Below are positions 1-7,612 of a stretch of DNA of 64,000 nucleotides, piece after piece. Under the pieces are notes generated by a model. It was not told where the DNA came from. It worked only from the letters and a program-made list of their open reading frames with translations, and ran no database searches. The position numbers and the translations under genes are program-made. This DNA is from CAVOEB01 sp965249645 (GTDB taxonomy: Bacteria; Pseudomonadota; Alphaproteobacteria; UBA828; JAPUJA01), in the NCBI GenBank assembly GCA_965249645.1, contig CBDFML010000011.1:248001-312000 (forward strand), in the 5' to 3' direction. Within the stretch, counting starts at the first letter, position 1. Each line of letters begins with the position of its first letter.

Positions 1-1
1 C

Positions 2-370
2 GACGCCGTGGCGCTCGGCAGCCCCCATTTCTCGACCACGGAGTTCGCCGCCTTCGAGCGCCTGCGCGCGGGCCGCCGGTTTACGCAGCCGGTCTATATC
101 TGCACCGGGCGGGGCGTTTTGGCCGAGCTTGCAAGCGCGGGCCAGGACGAGGACATGCGTGCCGCCGGGGTCGTCCTCGTCGCCGACACTTGCATCGTGG
201 TCACGCCGATTCTGCCGGCGGGCGGCGGCGTGGTGATGACCAGCTCGGGCAAGTTTGCCCACTACACCCCGGCCAACACCGGCTACGAAGTGGTCTATGG
301 CAGCCTGGCCGACTGCGTCGAATCGGCGGTCGCCGGACGCATCGTGCGGGACGAGTCGTTATGGAACTAA
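2..370 (+). CDS. Aconitase X (AcnX, DUF521) large catalytic subunit, C-terminal fragment
   Basis: The gene enters from the left edge, so only about the last 122 residues are visible. The fragment has a GSPHFS segment, a DTCIVVTP segment and MTSSGKFAHYTP followed by a Cys-containing end (DCVESA), which is the C-terminal pattern of AcnX-type dehydratases. AcnX enzymes dehydrate hydroxy acids; bacterial two-subunit members include cis-3-hydroxy-L-proline dehydratases, so proline-derivative catabolism is one possibility, but the substrate cannot be read here. The stop overlaps the start of the next gene, the matching small subunit, by 10 bases, so the two are translationally linked. Confidence 0.8.
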   Translation, partial: DAVALGSPHFSTTEFAAFERLRAGRRFTQPVYICTGRGVLAELASAGQDEDMRAAGVVLVADTCIVVTPILPAGGGVVMTSSGKFAHYTPANTGYEVVYGSLADCVESAVAGRIVRDESLWN

Positions 371-771
371 CGCCGCGCCGGGTTCTTGTCGCCGGCCAGG
401 CGGCGGCGGCGCTGCTCCGGCTCTCCGCTCCCATCAGCTTTTGGGGCGGGGTCGATCCCCACAGCGGTGCCATCGTCGATCCGCGCCATCCCGATTGCGG
501 GGCCGAGGTTGCGGGCACGGCGCTGGCGCTGCCGTTCGCCATCGGCTCGAGCAGCTCCAGTGCGGTGATGCTTGAGCTGTTGCGCAACCACCGTGCCCCG
601 GCGGCGCTGCTGATGGGCCGGATCGACGCGATCCTGGCGCTTGGCGTCGTGGTCGGGCGCGAGATGGGTTACGGCGCGATTCCCGTGCTCGAAGTGGATT
701 TCGACGAACTCGTGCGCCTGCCCGCAAATGCCCGCCTCAGCATCGATGACGGCCGGATTTTAGTGTCCTAG
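361..771 (+). CDS. Aconitase X swivel-domain small subunit (DUF126)
   Basis: A 136-residue protein of the size of the detached swivel domain of type II AcnX. The central GSSSSSAVMLELL stretch followed by APAALLM and ILALGVVVGREMGY fits the DUF126 consensus, in which a Gly-Ser rich loop helps close the active site over the substrate. It overlaps the large-subunit stop by 10 bases (ATG at 361 inside the end of the upstream gene), the usual arrangement for this pair. The heterodimer would act as a cytosolic hydro-lyase, possibly on cis-3-hydroxyproline or another hydroxy acid; the precise substrate is inference only. Confidence 0.85.
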   Translation: MELTPRRVLVAGQAAAALLRLSAPISFWGGVDPHSGAIVDPRHPDCGAEVAGTALALPFAIGSSSSSAVMLELLRNHRAPAALLMGRIDAILALGVVVGREMGYGAIPVLEVDFDELVRLPANARLSIDDGRILVS

Positions 772-820
772 CGCAAATTCCTGTAATCTCGGATCACGGA
801 AAAATTGCGAGCTCGCAAGC

Positions 821-860
821 GCGGGCCGCCGCTTATGCGGCGTAAGCCTGCGTGGCGCTT
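821..860 (+). repeat. Dispersed intergenic palindromic repeat, copy 1
   Basis: A 40-bp unit lying between the AcnX small subunit and the DUF2244 gene. Its left half is the hairpin CGCCGC-TTAT-GCGGCG and its right half reads AGCCTGCGTGGCGCTT. The inverted copy near 31.8 kb matches at about 34 of 40 positions and a copy at 5.7 kb at about 30 of 40. Just downstream (about 869-892) lies a second hairpin, GTTTCGCT with AGCGAAAC. No coding content is evident in the gap 772-902. Confidence 0.6.
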
Positions 861-902
861 GAACGCAGTTTCGCTTTGCTTCTAGCGAAACGAAGCGGGT
901 TC

Positions 903-1433
903 TTAAATCTCCGCGCCGGGCGCGATGCGCAAGTGCCCCAGCTCGCGGCGGAGCGCGTTCGCGAAGTCGAGCCGCTCGTCCGGCGAAAGAAACCGCGCGA
1001 TGGCGAGCCGCTGGCCGTGGCTGATCAGGGTCAGCGGGCTGTCGGGCTTGGGCGGCTCCTCGATCCGGACCTGGAGCCAGTAGGGCTCGAATTCCCAGAC
1101 CTGTTCGCGCCCGCCGGGCTGGCGCTGACATACGGTCAGGCGGCGCTCGGTCAGCTCGACGGTCTCCGAGAGCCGCCCGCTGCGGTAGCTGAGCCGGAAG
1201 GCGACGTAGATGAGGATCACGTCGAGCCCGAAGAAGCCCATCATCGGCCACGCGCCTTTGAGCATAAAGGCGATCCCGGCTGCGAAGCTCACGCCGCAGA
1301 CCAGCGCCATGACCAGGAGAAATCCCAGCCCGCCGAGCGAGCGGTTGGGCGTCAGCACGGCGCAAAAGTGCGGGGGGTCGGTCTCCGCGGCGATCTCTCC
1401 GGTGCTCTGCGTCGGTGTCATGGCGGCGATCAT
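903..1433 (-). CDS. DUF2244 domain-containing membrane protein
   Basis: A 176-residue protein with two closely spaced hydrophobic segments at about residues 37-58 and 63-82, then a soluble C-terminal half containing WEFEPYWLQVRIEE and a C-terminal LRRELG helix. This is the layout of DUF2244, a family common in alphaproteobacteria and often found beside nth, as here. No function is established; an inner-membrane location is likely. The gene is divergent from nth with an 84-bp gap holding both promoters. An internal Met at residue 5 is an alternative start. Confidence 0.8.
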   Translation of the reverse strand: MIAAMTPTQSTGEIAAETDPPHFCAVLTPNRSLGGLGFLLVMALVCGVSFAAGIAFMLKGAWPMMGFFGLDVILIYVAFRLSYRSGRLSETVELTERRLTVCQRQPGGREQVWEFEPYWLQVRIEEPPKPDSPLTLISHGQRLAIARFLSPDERLDFANALRRELGHLRIAPGAEI

Positions 1434-1517
1434 AGGACGCGGACCCCGGTCCCTCCAGCGAAAATGCCGCCGCGCGGGCCTTTCGCGAAACGCCGGCGCG
1501 CGTTATCAAGGGGGGTG

Positions 1518-2156
1518 ATGAAAAAAGCCGACATCGAGAACTTCTTCGCGCGCCTCGCGGAAAAGATACCCGCGCCCAAGGGCGAGCTGGCGCACGTCAA
1601 CCCCTACACCCTGCTGGTTGCCGTCGTGCTCTCGGCCCAGGCGACGGATGCGGGCGTCAACAAGGCGACCGGGCCGCTTTTTGCGCTCGTCGACAGTCCC
1701 GGGAAGATGTTGGCGCTGGGCGAGGCCAAGCTCAAGGCGCACATCAAGACCATCGGCCTGTACAACACCAAGGCCAAGAACGTCATCGCGCTCAGCCGCA
1801 TCCTGGTCGAGCAGTATGACAGCACGGTGCCGGCCGATCGCACCGTGCTCGAATCCCTGCCCGGCGTCGGACGCAAGACCGCCAACGTGGTGCTCAATAT
1901 CGCCTTCGGCGAGCCGACCATCGCGGTCGACACCCACGTCTTCCGGGTCGGCAATCGCACCGGGCTCGCGCCCGGCAAGACCCCGCTCGCCGTCGAGCAG
2001 GGTCTCGAGCGCCGGGTGCCCGCGCAGTACAAGCAGCACGCCCACCACTGGCTGATCCTGCACGGGCGTTATGTCTGCAAGGCGCGCAAGCCCGATTGTC
2101 CCGCCTGCGTGGTGGCCGAGCTGTGCGCCTTCAAGGGCAAGACCCTGGCGTCCTGA
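1518..2156 (+). CDS. nth: Endonuclease III (DNA glycosylase/AP lyase)
   Basis: A 212-residue enzyme of base-excision repair that removes oxidised pyrimidines and cleaves the abasic site. The helix-hairpin-helix LPGVGRKTANVV carries catalytic Lys120, and Asp138 follows in IAVDTHVFRV, the same numbers as in the E. coli enzyme. The C-terminal C-x6-C-x2-C-x5-C pattern (Cys187, 194, 197, 203) holds the [4Fe-4S] cluster. An open frame runs far upstream, but the ATG at 1518 preceded by a GGGGGG run gives the family N-terminus and length, so I chose it. Confidence 0.97.
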   Translation: MKKADIENFFARLAEKIPAPKGELAHVNPYTLLVAVVLSAQATDAGVNKATGPLFALVDSPGKMLALGEAKLKAHIKTIGLYNTKAKNVIALSRILVEQYDSTVPADRTVLESLPGVGRKTANVVLNIAFGEPTIAVDTHVFRVGNRTGLAPGKTPLAVEQGLERRVPAQYKQHAHHWLILHGRYVCKARKPDCPACVVAELCAFKGKTLAS

Positions 2157-2224
2157 GCCCGGCCGGACAGGTGCAAGGGCATCGCAGGCCAGTGCAGGGC
2201 CGGGGTTGGCTTGGGCCGCCCGGT

Positions 2225-2264
2225 CCCAACAAAGACAGGGCGTCAGCCCGCGTGGCGCTTGAGC
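2225..2264 (+). repeat. 40-bp direct repeat, first unit
   Basis: First of two 40-bp direct repeats between nth and the lipoprotein gene, starting CCCAACAAAGA and ending GGCGCTTGAGC. It agrees with the second unit (66 bp further on) at 34 of 40 positions. The right half matches the right half of the dispersed repeat at 821-860, suggesting a shared origin. Confidence 0.6.
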
Positions 2265-2290
2265 CGCGCCAGCCCGCGACCGCGGCCCGC

Positions 2291-2330
2291 CCCAACAAAG
2301 ATAGGGCGCGAGCCTGTGCGGCGCTTGAGC
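2291..2330 (+). repeat. 40-bp direct repeat, second unit
   Basis: Second unit of the pair beginning at 2225, offset by 66 bp. It reads CCCAACAAAGATAGGGCG then AGCCTGTGCGGCGCTTGAGC. Together the two fill most of the 187-bp gap after nth, where I see no gene. Confidence 0.6.
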
Positions 2331-2343
2331 GCATCGAAGACCC

Positions 2344-3018
2344 CTAATACCCGCGCGCCGCCAGAACGAGCCCGGTAAAGCAGCCGCTGGGAACCGGCGC
2401 ATCACCGGTCGGGCGCATCTCGAAATAGACGGTCTGCATCGCCCCGTCCGGCCCGTCGGGGTAAAGAAACAGGTCGAGCACGCAAGCCCGTCCGGCATAT
2501 TGCAGCACCCGGGCCGGTGCCTCGTTGCGGGTGTAGTGGGCGGGGCCCAGCAGGGCGGTGATCCCCGCCTCGTCCAACCCGAACAAGTCGGAGGGCCGGG
2601 CGTCTATTTCGGGCGGCTTGGGCGCCGGGGTTGCCGCGCTCGCCGTTGTCGTTTCGGGCGTGTCCGCCTCGCTTGGGGGTGCGCTGTCCTCGTCCGCCGG
2701 CGATAGCGCGGCGCTCTCGTCCGTCGCCGGTGCCGGGGCGGCGTCGAGCGGCGGGGCCGGATCGGGTGTCGCGCTTACCTCATCGCCCGGGGCCGTGCTT
2801 TCCGGTGCCGGTTCGCTCACCGGGCTCGGTGCCACGGGGGGTGCCGCCCCGGTGCCGGGCAGCGCGCCATAGGTGGCGGCGTAAAGGTCGAGCACGTCGG
2901 AGGGTGGCACGGGCTTGCTCGACGTGCCCGAGCAGCCCGCAACCACGAGGACGAGCGCTGCGAGCGAGAGCGTCGCGGCCCTCCGTCGGACACACCGGTC
3001 AATCGAAAGGATCGTCAT
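2344..3018 (-). CDS. Proline/alanine-rich lipoprotein with SmpA/OmlA-like C-terminus
   Basis: A 224-residue exported protein. An N-terminal signal peptide ends in the lipobox VAGC with the lipidated Cys at residue 29. Residues about 45-140 are a low-complexity Pro/Ala/Ser/Glu linker, the kind that spans the periplasm. The folded C-terminal part (about 142-224) has LFGLDEAGITALLGPA followed by a LQYAGRACVLDLFLY strand, resembling short SmpA/OmlA (BamE-like) modules. Lipidation and outer-envelope location follow from the lipobox; the role is unknown. It is followed by the bactofilin gene upstream on the same strand with a 32-bp gap. Confidence 0.7.
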   Translation of the reverse strand: MTILSIDRCVRRRAATLSLAALVLVVAGCSGTSSKPVPPSDVLDLYAATYGALPGTGAAPPVAPSPVSEPAPESTAPGDEVSATPDPAPPLDAAPAPATDESAALSPADEDSAPPSEADTPETTTASAATPAPKPPEIDARPSDLFGLDEAGITALLGPAHYTRNEAPARVLQYAGRACVLDLFLYPDGPDGAMQTVYFEMRPTGDAPVPSGCFTGLVLAARGY

Positions 3019-3050
3019 TACGCCGGCGCCCGGGCTGTTGCGGGCCGTAC

Positions 3051-3677
3051 TCAGCCCTGACCCGACGAGGCGTCGTCGTCGCCGGTCCCGCTGGTCAGCG
3101 CCGCGATCTCCCCGCCATGGCCGTCGCCGACAACGAGCTTTCCCGTGATTTCGCCGCCCGGCTCGACCTCGATCTTGCCGTAATGGATTTCGCCGTCGAC
3201 TTTGCCGCCGGCGCGCACGATCAGGCGCTGGCGGGCGACCAGCCGGCCGGAGAAGCTGCCCGAAACGTCGGCCTCGTCGACCTCGGCCGAGCCGATGAAG
3301 CGGCCGCCCCGGGCGATCGAGACTTCGCGGCCGTTGCGCAGGTTCGCGTCCATCGTGCCCTCGACGATCAGGGTGTCGCAGGCGGTGATATCGCCCGACA
3401 TCTCGATTTCCTTGCCCACCGTGAGGCGCTTGTTTTCGGTCCGCGAGACCGAACCGTTATCGGACGGGCGCGAGATCGGCGGAATGTCGGCGAGCCGGCG
3501 GGAAATCTCGGGCACTGGCGGAATTCCGGGCGACGCCGGCGGCGGCGAGGCGGGCTCCGTCGCGTAGGCCGGCTTTTCCGCGTCGTCCTGAGCGGGAGGC
3601 TCGGCCTCGGTCGGTTTGGCGGCCTCGACCGGGGCCGGCTTTGCGGCGTTGCCCTCGTCCTTTTTTCGGCCCAGCAT
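3051..3677 (-). CDS. Bactofilin (polymer-forming cytoskeletal protein)
   Basis: A 208-residue protein. Residues 1-75 are a Pro/Ala-rich disordered tail. The bactofilin (DUF583) beta-helix spans about 80-185, with regularly spaced Gly/Val turns such as VGKEIEMSGDI, TLIVEGTMDA, VSIARGGRFIGSAEVDEADV and GEIHYGKIEVEPGG. Bactofilins polymerise without nucleotide and scaffold cell-wall enzymes or polar structures. The C-terminal tail is short and Asp/Ser-rich. It lies between a lipoprotein and a membrane protein on the same strand, which fits an envelope-organising role, though partners cannot be named. Confidence 0.92.
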   Translation of the reverse strand: MLGRKKDEGNAAKPAPVEAAKPTEAEPPAQDDAEKPAYATEPASPPPASPGIPPVPEISRRLADIPPISRPSDNGSVSRTENKRLTVGKEIEMSGDITACDTLIVEGTMDANLRNGREVSIARGGRFIGSAEVDEADVSGSFSGRLVARQRLIVRAGGKVDGEIHYGKIEVEPGGEITGKLVVGDGHGGEIAALTSGTGDDDASSGQG

Positions 3678-3725
3678 TCGTTTCGATCCTTTCGTGTGCC
3701 CGTCTTGGATGCGTGCCGGCGCCGC

Positions 3726-4439
3726 TTATGCGCCGTCGGGCTCGGCGACGCCGGCGCCCCGCGATCCCGGGCGGCGGCCCTGCATGCCGTGATAGAGGTG
3801 AACCATATAGGCAGTGGCAAGCACGGGTGCTATCAGGTTCACCACAGGCACGGTGAACAATAAGGCGATGAGCACCCCGCCCACAATGATTTTGACGCGG
3901 TTTCGCCGCCTCAGCTCGCGGGTTTTCTCGAACGAAATCCGTCGCGGCGCCACGATTTCGAGAAACTCCCGGCCGAACAGGTGGCCGTTTACGCCATAAA
4001 AGATCACCGGGTAGATCACGTTGAGGAACGGGATCAGCACGATCGGCAGCATCAGCAGGTTGAGCGCGAGGGTGACGATCTCGAAGCGGATCCCCGCCTT
4101 GGTGTAGCGCCACCAGGATTCTTCCTTCGCGGGCGCGAGGCCCGGATAGCGCCGCGCTTCGATCTTGGCCGCCACGGAATCCGCGAACGCGTAGGCCAGA
4201 ATCAGCGCAAGGGCCGGAAACAGCAGCCAGGCCAGGAACGCGGCGGCCACGCCCCCTAACGCGTCGATCGTCGTATCGAGCCAGCCCAGATCGACCAGCT
4301 CGATTGCCGAGAGCACCCCGCTCACCACCGCGATCAGCGCGCCCGCGATGGCCAGCGACAGCAAAAAGACCAGCAGCAGGATGCGCCGGATCTTCGCGTC
4401 CGCGAGGTCGCCGAAGGCATAAAACAGGGCGGCAATCAT
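3726..4439 (-). CDS. EI24 domain-containing (CysZ-like) membrane protein
   Basis: A 237-residue integral membrane protein with hydrophobic segments near residues 20-45, 60-90, 120-150 and 185-220. The segment IPFLNVIYPVIFYGVNGHLFGREFLE followed by a basic RRRNRVK stretch is typical of the EI24/CysZ family. E. coli CysZ is a sulfate permease, but many alphaproteobacterial relatives are uncharacterised, so I do not assign sulfate transport. The basic C-terminal tail is probably cytosolic. It is divergent from the PfkB kinase; the shared gap holds a 35-nt palindrome and a promoter. Confidence 0.8.
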   Translation of the reverse strand: MIAALFYAFGDLADAKIRRILLLVFLLSLAIAGALIAVVSGVLSAIELVDLGWLDTTIDALGGVAAAFLAWLLFPALALILAYAFADSVAAKIEARRYPGLAPAKEESWWRYTKAGIRFEIVTLALNLLMLPIVLIPFLNVIYPVIFYGVNGHLFGREFLEIVAPRRISFEKTRELRRRNRVKIIVGGVLIALLFTVPVVNLIAPVLATAYMVHLYHGMQGRRPGSRGAGVAEPDGA

Positions 4440-4493
4440 GGCTATGGTCTGCTCCGGTGGAATCGCTCGATGGGCCCGGTTTTAAGGCTTTTG

Positions 4494-4528
4494 CGGGTCA
4501 TGCGCAACGGCCCGTTGCGCATGACCCG
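4494..4528. repeat. 35-nt near-perfect palindrome in a divergent promoter region
   Basis: Two 17-nt arms, CGGGTCATGCGCAACGG and its exact reverse complement, are separated by a single C. No T-run follows on either strand, so it is not a typical terminator. It lies between the EI24-like gene and the PfkB kinase and ends 8 bp before the kinase -35 box, which suits an operator or activator site. Confidence 0.75.
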
Positions 4529-4535
4529 GCAAGGC

Positions 4536-4564
4536 TTGAGATGGCGCGCGCCGCTGCGTATAGT
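4536..4564 (+). promoter_or_regulatory. Sigma70-type promoter of the PfkB kinase
   Basis: TTGAGA (4536-4541), a 17-bp spacer and TATAGT (4559-4564) match the housekeeping consensus at four of six and five of six positions. It lies 48 bp upstream of the kinase start codon and directly downstream of the 35-nt palindrome. Confidence 0.65.
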
Positions 4565-4611
4565 CGGTGCCCGCGCACCCGCGCGCGCCGTTAATAACCC
4601 CGAGGCCCCCG

Positions 4612-5601
4612 ATGAGCGCTCCCACCCTCGACGTTGTCGGCATCGGCAACGCCATCGTCGATATTCTGGCCCACGCCGATGACGATTTCCTGGCCCGGCT
4701 CGAGATCGCCAAGGGCTCCATGAACCTGATCGATGCCGCGCGCATCGACGCCATTTACGAGCAGATGGGTCCGGCGGTGGAATGTTCGGGCGGCTCGGCG
4801 GCCAACACCATCGCCGGCGTCGCAGCGCTCGGCGGGCGCGCGGGCTATGTCGGCAAGGTTGCCGACGACGAATTCGGCAAGCTGTTCGGCCACGACATCC
4901 GGGCGATGGGCGTGCACTTCGAGGGCGCGGCGCTTCAGGGCGGTGCGCCGACAGCGCGCAGCATGGTCCTGGTCACTCCCGACGCCCAGCGCACCATGAA
5001 CACCTATCTCGGCGCCTGCGTCGAGCTTGGCTCCGACGATGTCGACGACGATCTCATCGCGTCCGCCGCCGTCACCTATCTCGAAGGCTATCTGTGGGAT
5101 CCCCCGGCAGCGAAACAGGCGTTCCGCCGCGCGCTTGGCGTTGCCCACGGCAACGGCCGCAAGGTTTCGCTCACGCTCTCGGATTCCTTCTGCGTCGAGC
5201 GCTACCGCGGCGAATTCCTCGAACTTATCGAGCACCATATCGACGTCCTGTTCGCCAACGAGGCCGAGATCACCTCGCTCTACGAGGTCGGGAATTTCGA
5301 CGACGCGCTGCAAAAAATTCGCGGCCACTGCGAGATCGCGGCGCTGACCCGGAGCGAAAAGGGCGCGGTGATCGTCTCGGGCGACGAGATCCATGTCATT
5401 GACGCCGCTCTCGGCGGTCCGGTGGTCGACACCACGGGTGCGGGCGATCTGTTTGCCGCCGGTTTCCTCTACGGCCTGACCCACGATCTGGGCCTCGCCC
5501 GCTCGGGCCGCCTCGGCGCGCTTTGCGCGGCCGAGGTCATCAGCCACCTGGGCGCCCGGCCCGAAGCCGAACTCGCCGCCTTCGTCGAACAAAGCGCGTA
5601 A
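4612..5601 (+). CDS. PfkB-family carbohydrate/adenosine kinase
   Basis: A 329-residue cytosolic kinase of the ribokinase fold. The N-terminal VGIGNAIVDIL and CSGGSAANTIAG (about residue 58) bind substrate, and DTTGAGDLFAAGF (273-285) is PfkB signature 2, with the catalytic base Asp279. The sequence resembles the adenosine-kinase-like branch widespread in alphaproteobacteria, so phosphorylation of adenosine to AMP is the best guess; another nucleoside or sugar cannot be excluded. I chose the ATG at 4612 because it gives the family N-terminus. It is expressed alone from the promoter at 4536 and is followed by a terminator. Confidence 0.88.
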   Translation: MSAPTLDVVGIGNAIVDILAHADDDFLARLEIAKGSMNLIDAARIDAIYEQMGPAVECSGGSAANTIAGVAALGGRAGYVGKVADDEFGKLFGHDIRAMGVHFEGAALQGGAPTARSMVLVTPDAQRTMNTYLGACVELGSDDVDDDLIASAAVTYLEGYLWDPPAAKQAFRRALGVAHGNGRKVSLTLSDSFCVERYRGEFLELIEHHIDVLFANEAEITSLYEVGNFDDALQKIRGHCEIAALTRSEKGAVIVSGDEIHVIDAALGGPVVDTTGAGDLFAAGFLYGLTHDLGLARSGRLGALCAAEVISHLGARPEAELAAFVEQSA

Positions 5602-5664
5602 GGCCCGATCGGGGAGGGTCAAACCCGACGGGCAGGACTCACTCGGCTATAGCGAGACCGTCAC

Positions 5665-5684
5665 GGCCGCGGATGCGGCCTTTT
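5665..5684 (+). terminator. Rho-independent terminator after the PfkB kinase
   Basis: GGCCGC-GGAT-GCGGCC forms a 6-bp GC stem with a 4-nt loop, followed by TTTTGT. It lies 63 bp after the kinase stop. Confidence 0.7.
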
Positions 5685-5695
5685 GTCATTAGCGC

Positions 5696-5735
5696 TGCAG
5701 CCGCTGCTTATGCGGCGAAAGCCGAGGTGGCGTTT
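5696..5735 (+). repeat. Dispersed intergenic palindromic repeat, copy 2
   Basis: Carries the GCTTATGCGGCG core and AGCC..GGTGGCG right half of the unit at 821-860; 25 of the 30 rightmost positions agree, and about 30 of 40 overall. It sits between the terminator at 5665 and the convergent SDR gene. Confidence 0.5.
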
Positions 5736-5792
5736 TGGCCTGACGTCCGCTCTGTTTGAGCCGTCGCTGTGACAGCGTTCTGAATTACGCGC

Positions 5793-6560
5793 TCACGCGA
5801 AGCTTGCCCTGCCCGCGGTTACCCCACCCTCGACCATCAACGCCGTGCCGGTTATCAGCGAGGCATCGGCCGAGGCGAGAAAGGCGATGGCGGCCGCAAC
5901 CTCCTCGGGCCGTGCGATGCGTTTCATGGGCGTGTACGCGGCGAGCGAGTGCCGATACGCGTCGGGGTCTTCGGCCTTCGAGAGGGTGTCGTCGAAGATG
6001 CGGGTATCGGTGGGTGCGGGACAGACGCAGGCGACCCGCACGTCGGGCACGAGCTCCATTGCGAACGCACGGGTCAGGCCCATGACGCCCGCTTTCGAGG
6101 CGCAATATGCGGAGATCAGCGGCATACCGATCTCGCCCGCTTCGGACGAGACGTTGACGATCACGCCCTTGCTGACTTTAAGCGCGGGCAGCGCGGCCCG
6201 GCTCGCGAAGAAAACGCCCTTTAGATTGACGTTCATCACCGCGTCCCAGAGCGCCTCGTCCGTCTCGCCAATTGAAGCCTCGCGATAAATGCCGGCGTTG
6301 TTAATCAGCACGTCGAGGCCGCCAAGCCCGTCGAGGGCTCGGGTCACGGCCGCCTGCGCACCGGCGACGCTCGAAAGGTCGCCCGGGGCGGCAACCAGCC
6401 CGTCATCGCCCAGTTCGGCGATGGACCGTTCCACGGCGTCTGGTGTGATGTCATTTATTGCAACGCGCGCTCCCTCGTCCAAAAAAACACGGGCCACGGC
6501 CTGGCCGATGCCCGTGCCCGATCCCGTCACCAGAATTCGTTTCTCGTCGAACCGCGCCAT
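5793..6560 (-). CDS. SDR-family oxidoreductase
   Basis: A 255-residue classical short-chain dehydrogenase. The cofactor loop TGSGTGIG is at residues 12-19, NNAG at 87-90, and the catalytic Ser139, Tyr152 and Lys156 (YCASK) are all present. The sequence after the active site (VCPAPTDTRIFDD) and the C-terminal GTALMVEGG fit FabG-like enzymes that oxidise or reduce small alcohols and ketones. The ATG at 6560 is preceded by a purine-rich GAGAGAGAG stretch, so I preferred it to the longer frame starting at 6614. It is divergent from another SDR and near a PhyH-like oxygenase, which suggests a small catabolic set; substrate unknown. Confidence 0.85.
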   Translation of the reverse strand: MARFDEKRILVTGSGTGIGQAVARVFLDEGARVAINDITPDAVERSIAELGDDGLVAAPGDLSSVAGAQAAVTRALDGLGGLDVLINNAGIYREASIGETDEALWDAVMNVNLKGVFFASRAALPALKVSKGVIVNVSSEAGEIGMPLISAYCASKAGVMGLTRAFAMELVPDVRVACVCPAPTDTRIFDDTLSKAEDPDAYRHSLAAYTPMKRIARPEEVAAAIAFLASADASLITGTALMVEGGVTAGRASFA

Positions 6561-6739
6561 CTCTCTCTCGCCTGACTGCCGCCCCGCTGTCGAATCGAAG
6601 GGCCAGGAGAGCACACACCATTATCCGGGCTCCAACGACCGACCGGGGTCATTCTATCCGAACCGACGTTTGAATAAAATTGGCGGCTGCGGAGGGCTTC
6701 GACATTCGCAAGCCCCGGGCGCAGACTATGTCCTCTGCG

Positions 6740-6757
6740 CGGTTCGTTCGCGAACCG
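6740..6757. promoter_or_regulatory. Inverted repeat upstream of an SDR gene
   Basis: CGGTTCG-TTCG-CGAACCG, with 7-bp arms around a 4-nt centre, ends 22 bp before the start codon of the SDR at 6780. There is no following T-run. Its place between the core promoter region and the gene suggests an operator. Confidence 0.4.
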
Positions 6758-6779
6758 GATCGCTGATGGGATCTGGAAC

Positions 6780-7544
6780 ATGGCAAGGCTGAAAGGCAAG
6801 GTCGCGCTCGTAACGGGTGGCGCCCGCGGCATCGGCAAGGCCGAAGCGGACCTCTTCGCCCGCGAGGGCGCGCGGCTCGCGGTGACCGATATTCGCCGCG
6901 AATCAGGCGAGGAGACGGTTGACGAGATTCGCGCGAACGGCGGCAACGCCATCTTCGTGGCGCACGACGTGACCCTGGAGGCCGAGTGGGAGAACGCCAT
7001 CGCGACGACGCTCGACGCGTACGGTCGCCTCGACGTGCTGATCAACAACGTGGGCGACGATGTGGTTGCCTCGGTCGAGGACGTGACGCTCGAGCAATGG
7101 CGATGGGTGACCCGCGTCAATCTCGACAGCGTCTTCTTGGGCACCAAGCACGGCATGGCCGCCATGAAAAAGAACGGTGGCGGATCGATCGTCAACACCT
7201 CCTCGATCTACGGCCTGGTCGGCGCGGCGGAGGAGGCCGCCTACTGCGCCACCAAGGGCGGCGTCACCAACTTCACCCGTTCGGCGGCGCTCCATGGCGC
7301 ATCCGACAATATCCGCGTGAACGCGGTTCTTCCGGGCTTCATCCGGACCCAATGGGTCGAGGACTACCTGGCGGAGCTGGGCGATCTCGAGGAGGAAGTC
7401 GCCCGGATCGCGGAACTCCATCCCATCGGACGCGTCGGCCGGCCCGAGGAGGTCGCCTACGCCGTGCTCTACCTCGCGTCGGACGAATCGTCGTTCGTCA
7501 CGGGCTCCCAGCTGGTCATCGACGGAGGCTATACGGCCCAGTAG
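6780..7544 (+). CDS. SDR-family oxidoreductase
   Basis: A 254-residue classical SDR with TGGARGIG at residues 12-19 and catalytic Ser142, Tyr155 and Lys159 (YCATK). The usual NNAG is NNVG (89-92), a tolerated variant. The C-terminal TGSQLVIDGGYTAQ is typical of cyclohexanol-, 3-oxoacyl- or sugar-alcohol dehydrogenases. An NAD(P)-dependent cytosolic reaction on a hydroxy compound is expected; the substrate cannot be read. A convergent PhyH-like gene follows after 68 bp. Confidence 0.87.
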   Translation: MARLKGKVALVTGGARGIGKAEADLFAREGARLAVTDIRRESGEETVDEIRANGGNAIFVAHDVTLEAEWENAIATTLDAYGRLDVLINNVGDDVVASVEDVTLEQWRWVTRVNLDSVFLGTKHGMAAMKKNGGGSIVNTSSIYGLVGAAEEAAYCATKGGVTNFTRSAALHGASDNIRVNAVLPGFIRTQWVEDYLAELGDLEEEVARIAELHPIGRVGRPEEVAYAVLYLASDESSFVTGSQLVIDGGYTAQ

Positions 7545-7612
7545 GGCGTTCGTTCGAGACGGCGACGGGATGGGGCGGGCCGTCGGGACCATCTGGAACG
7601 CGACCCGATCAC

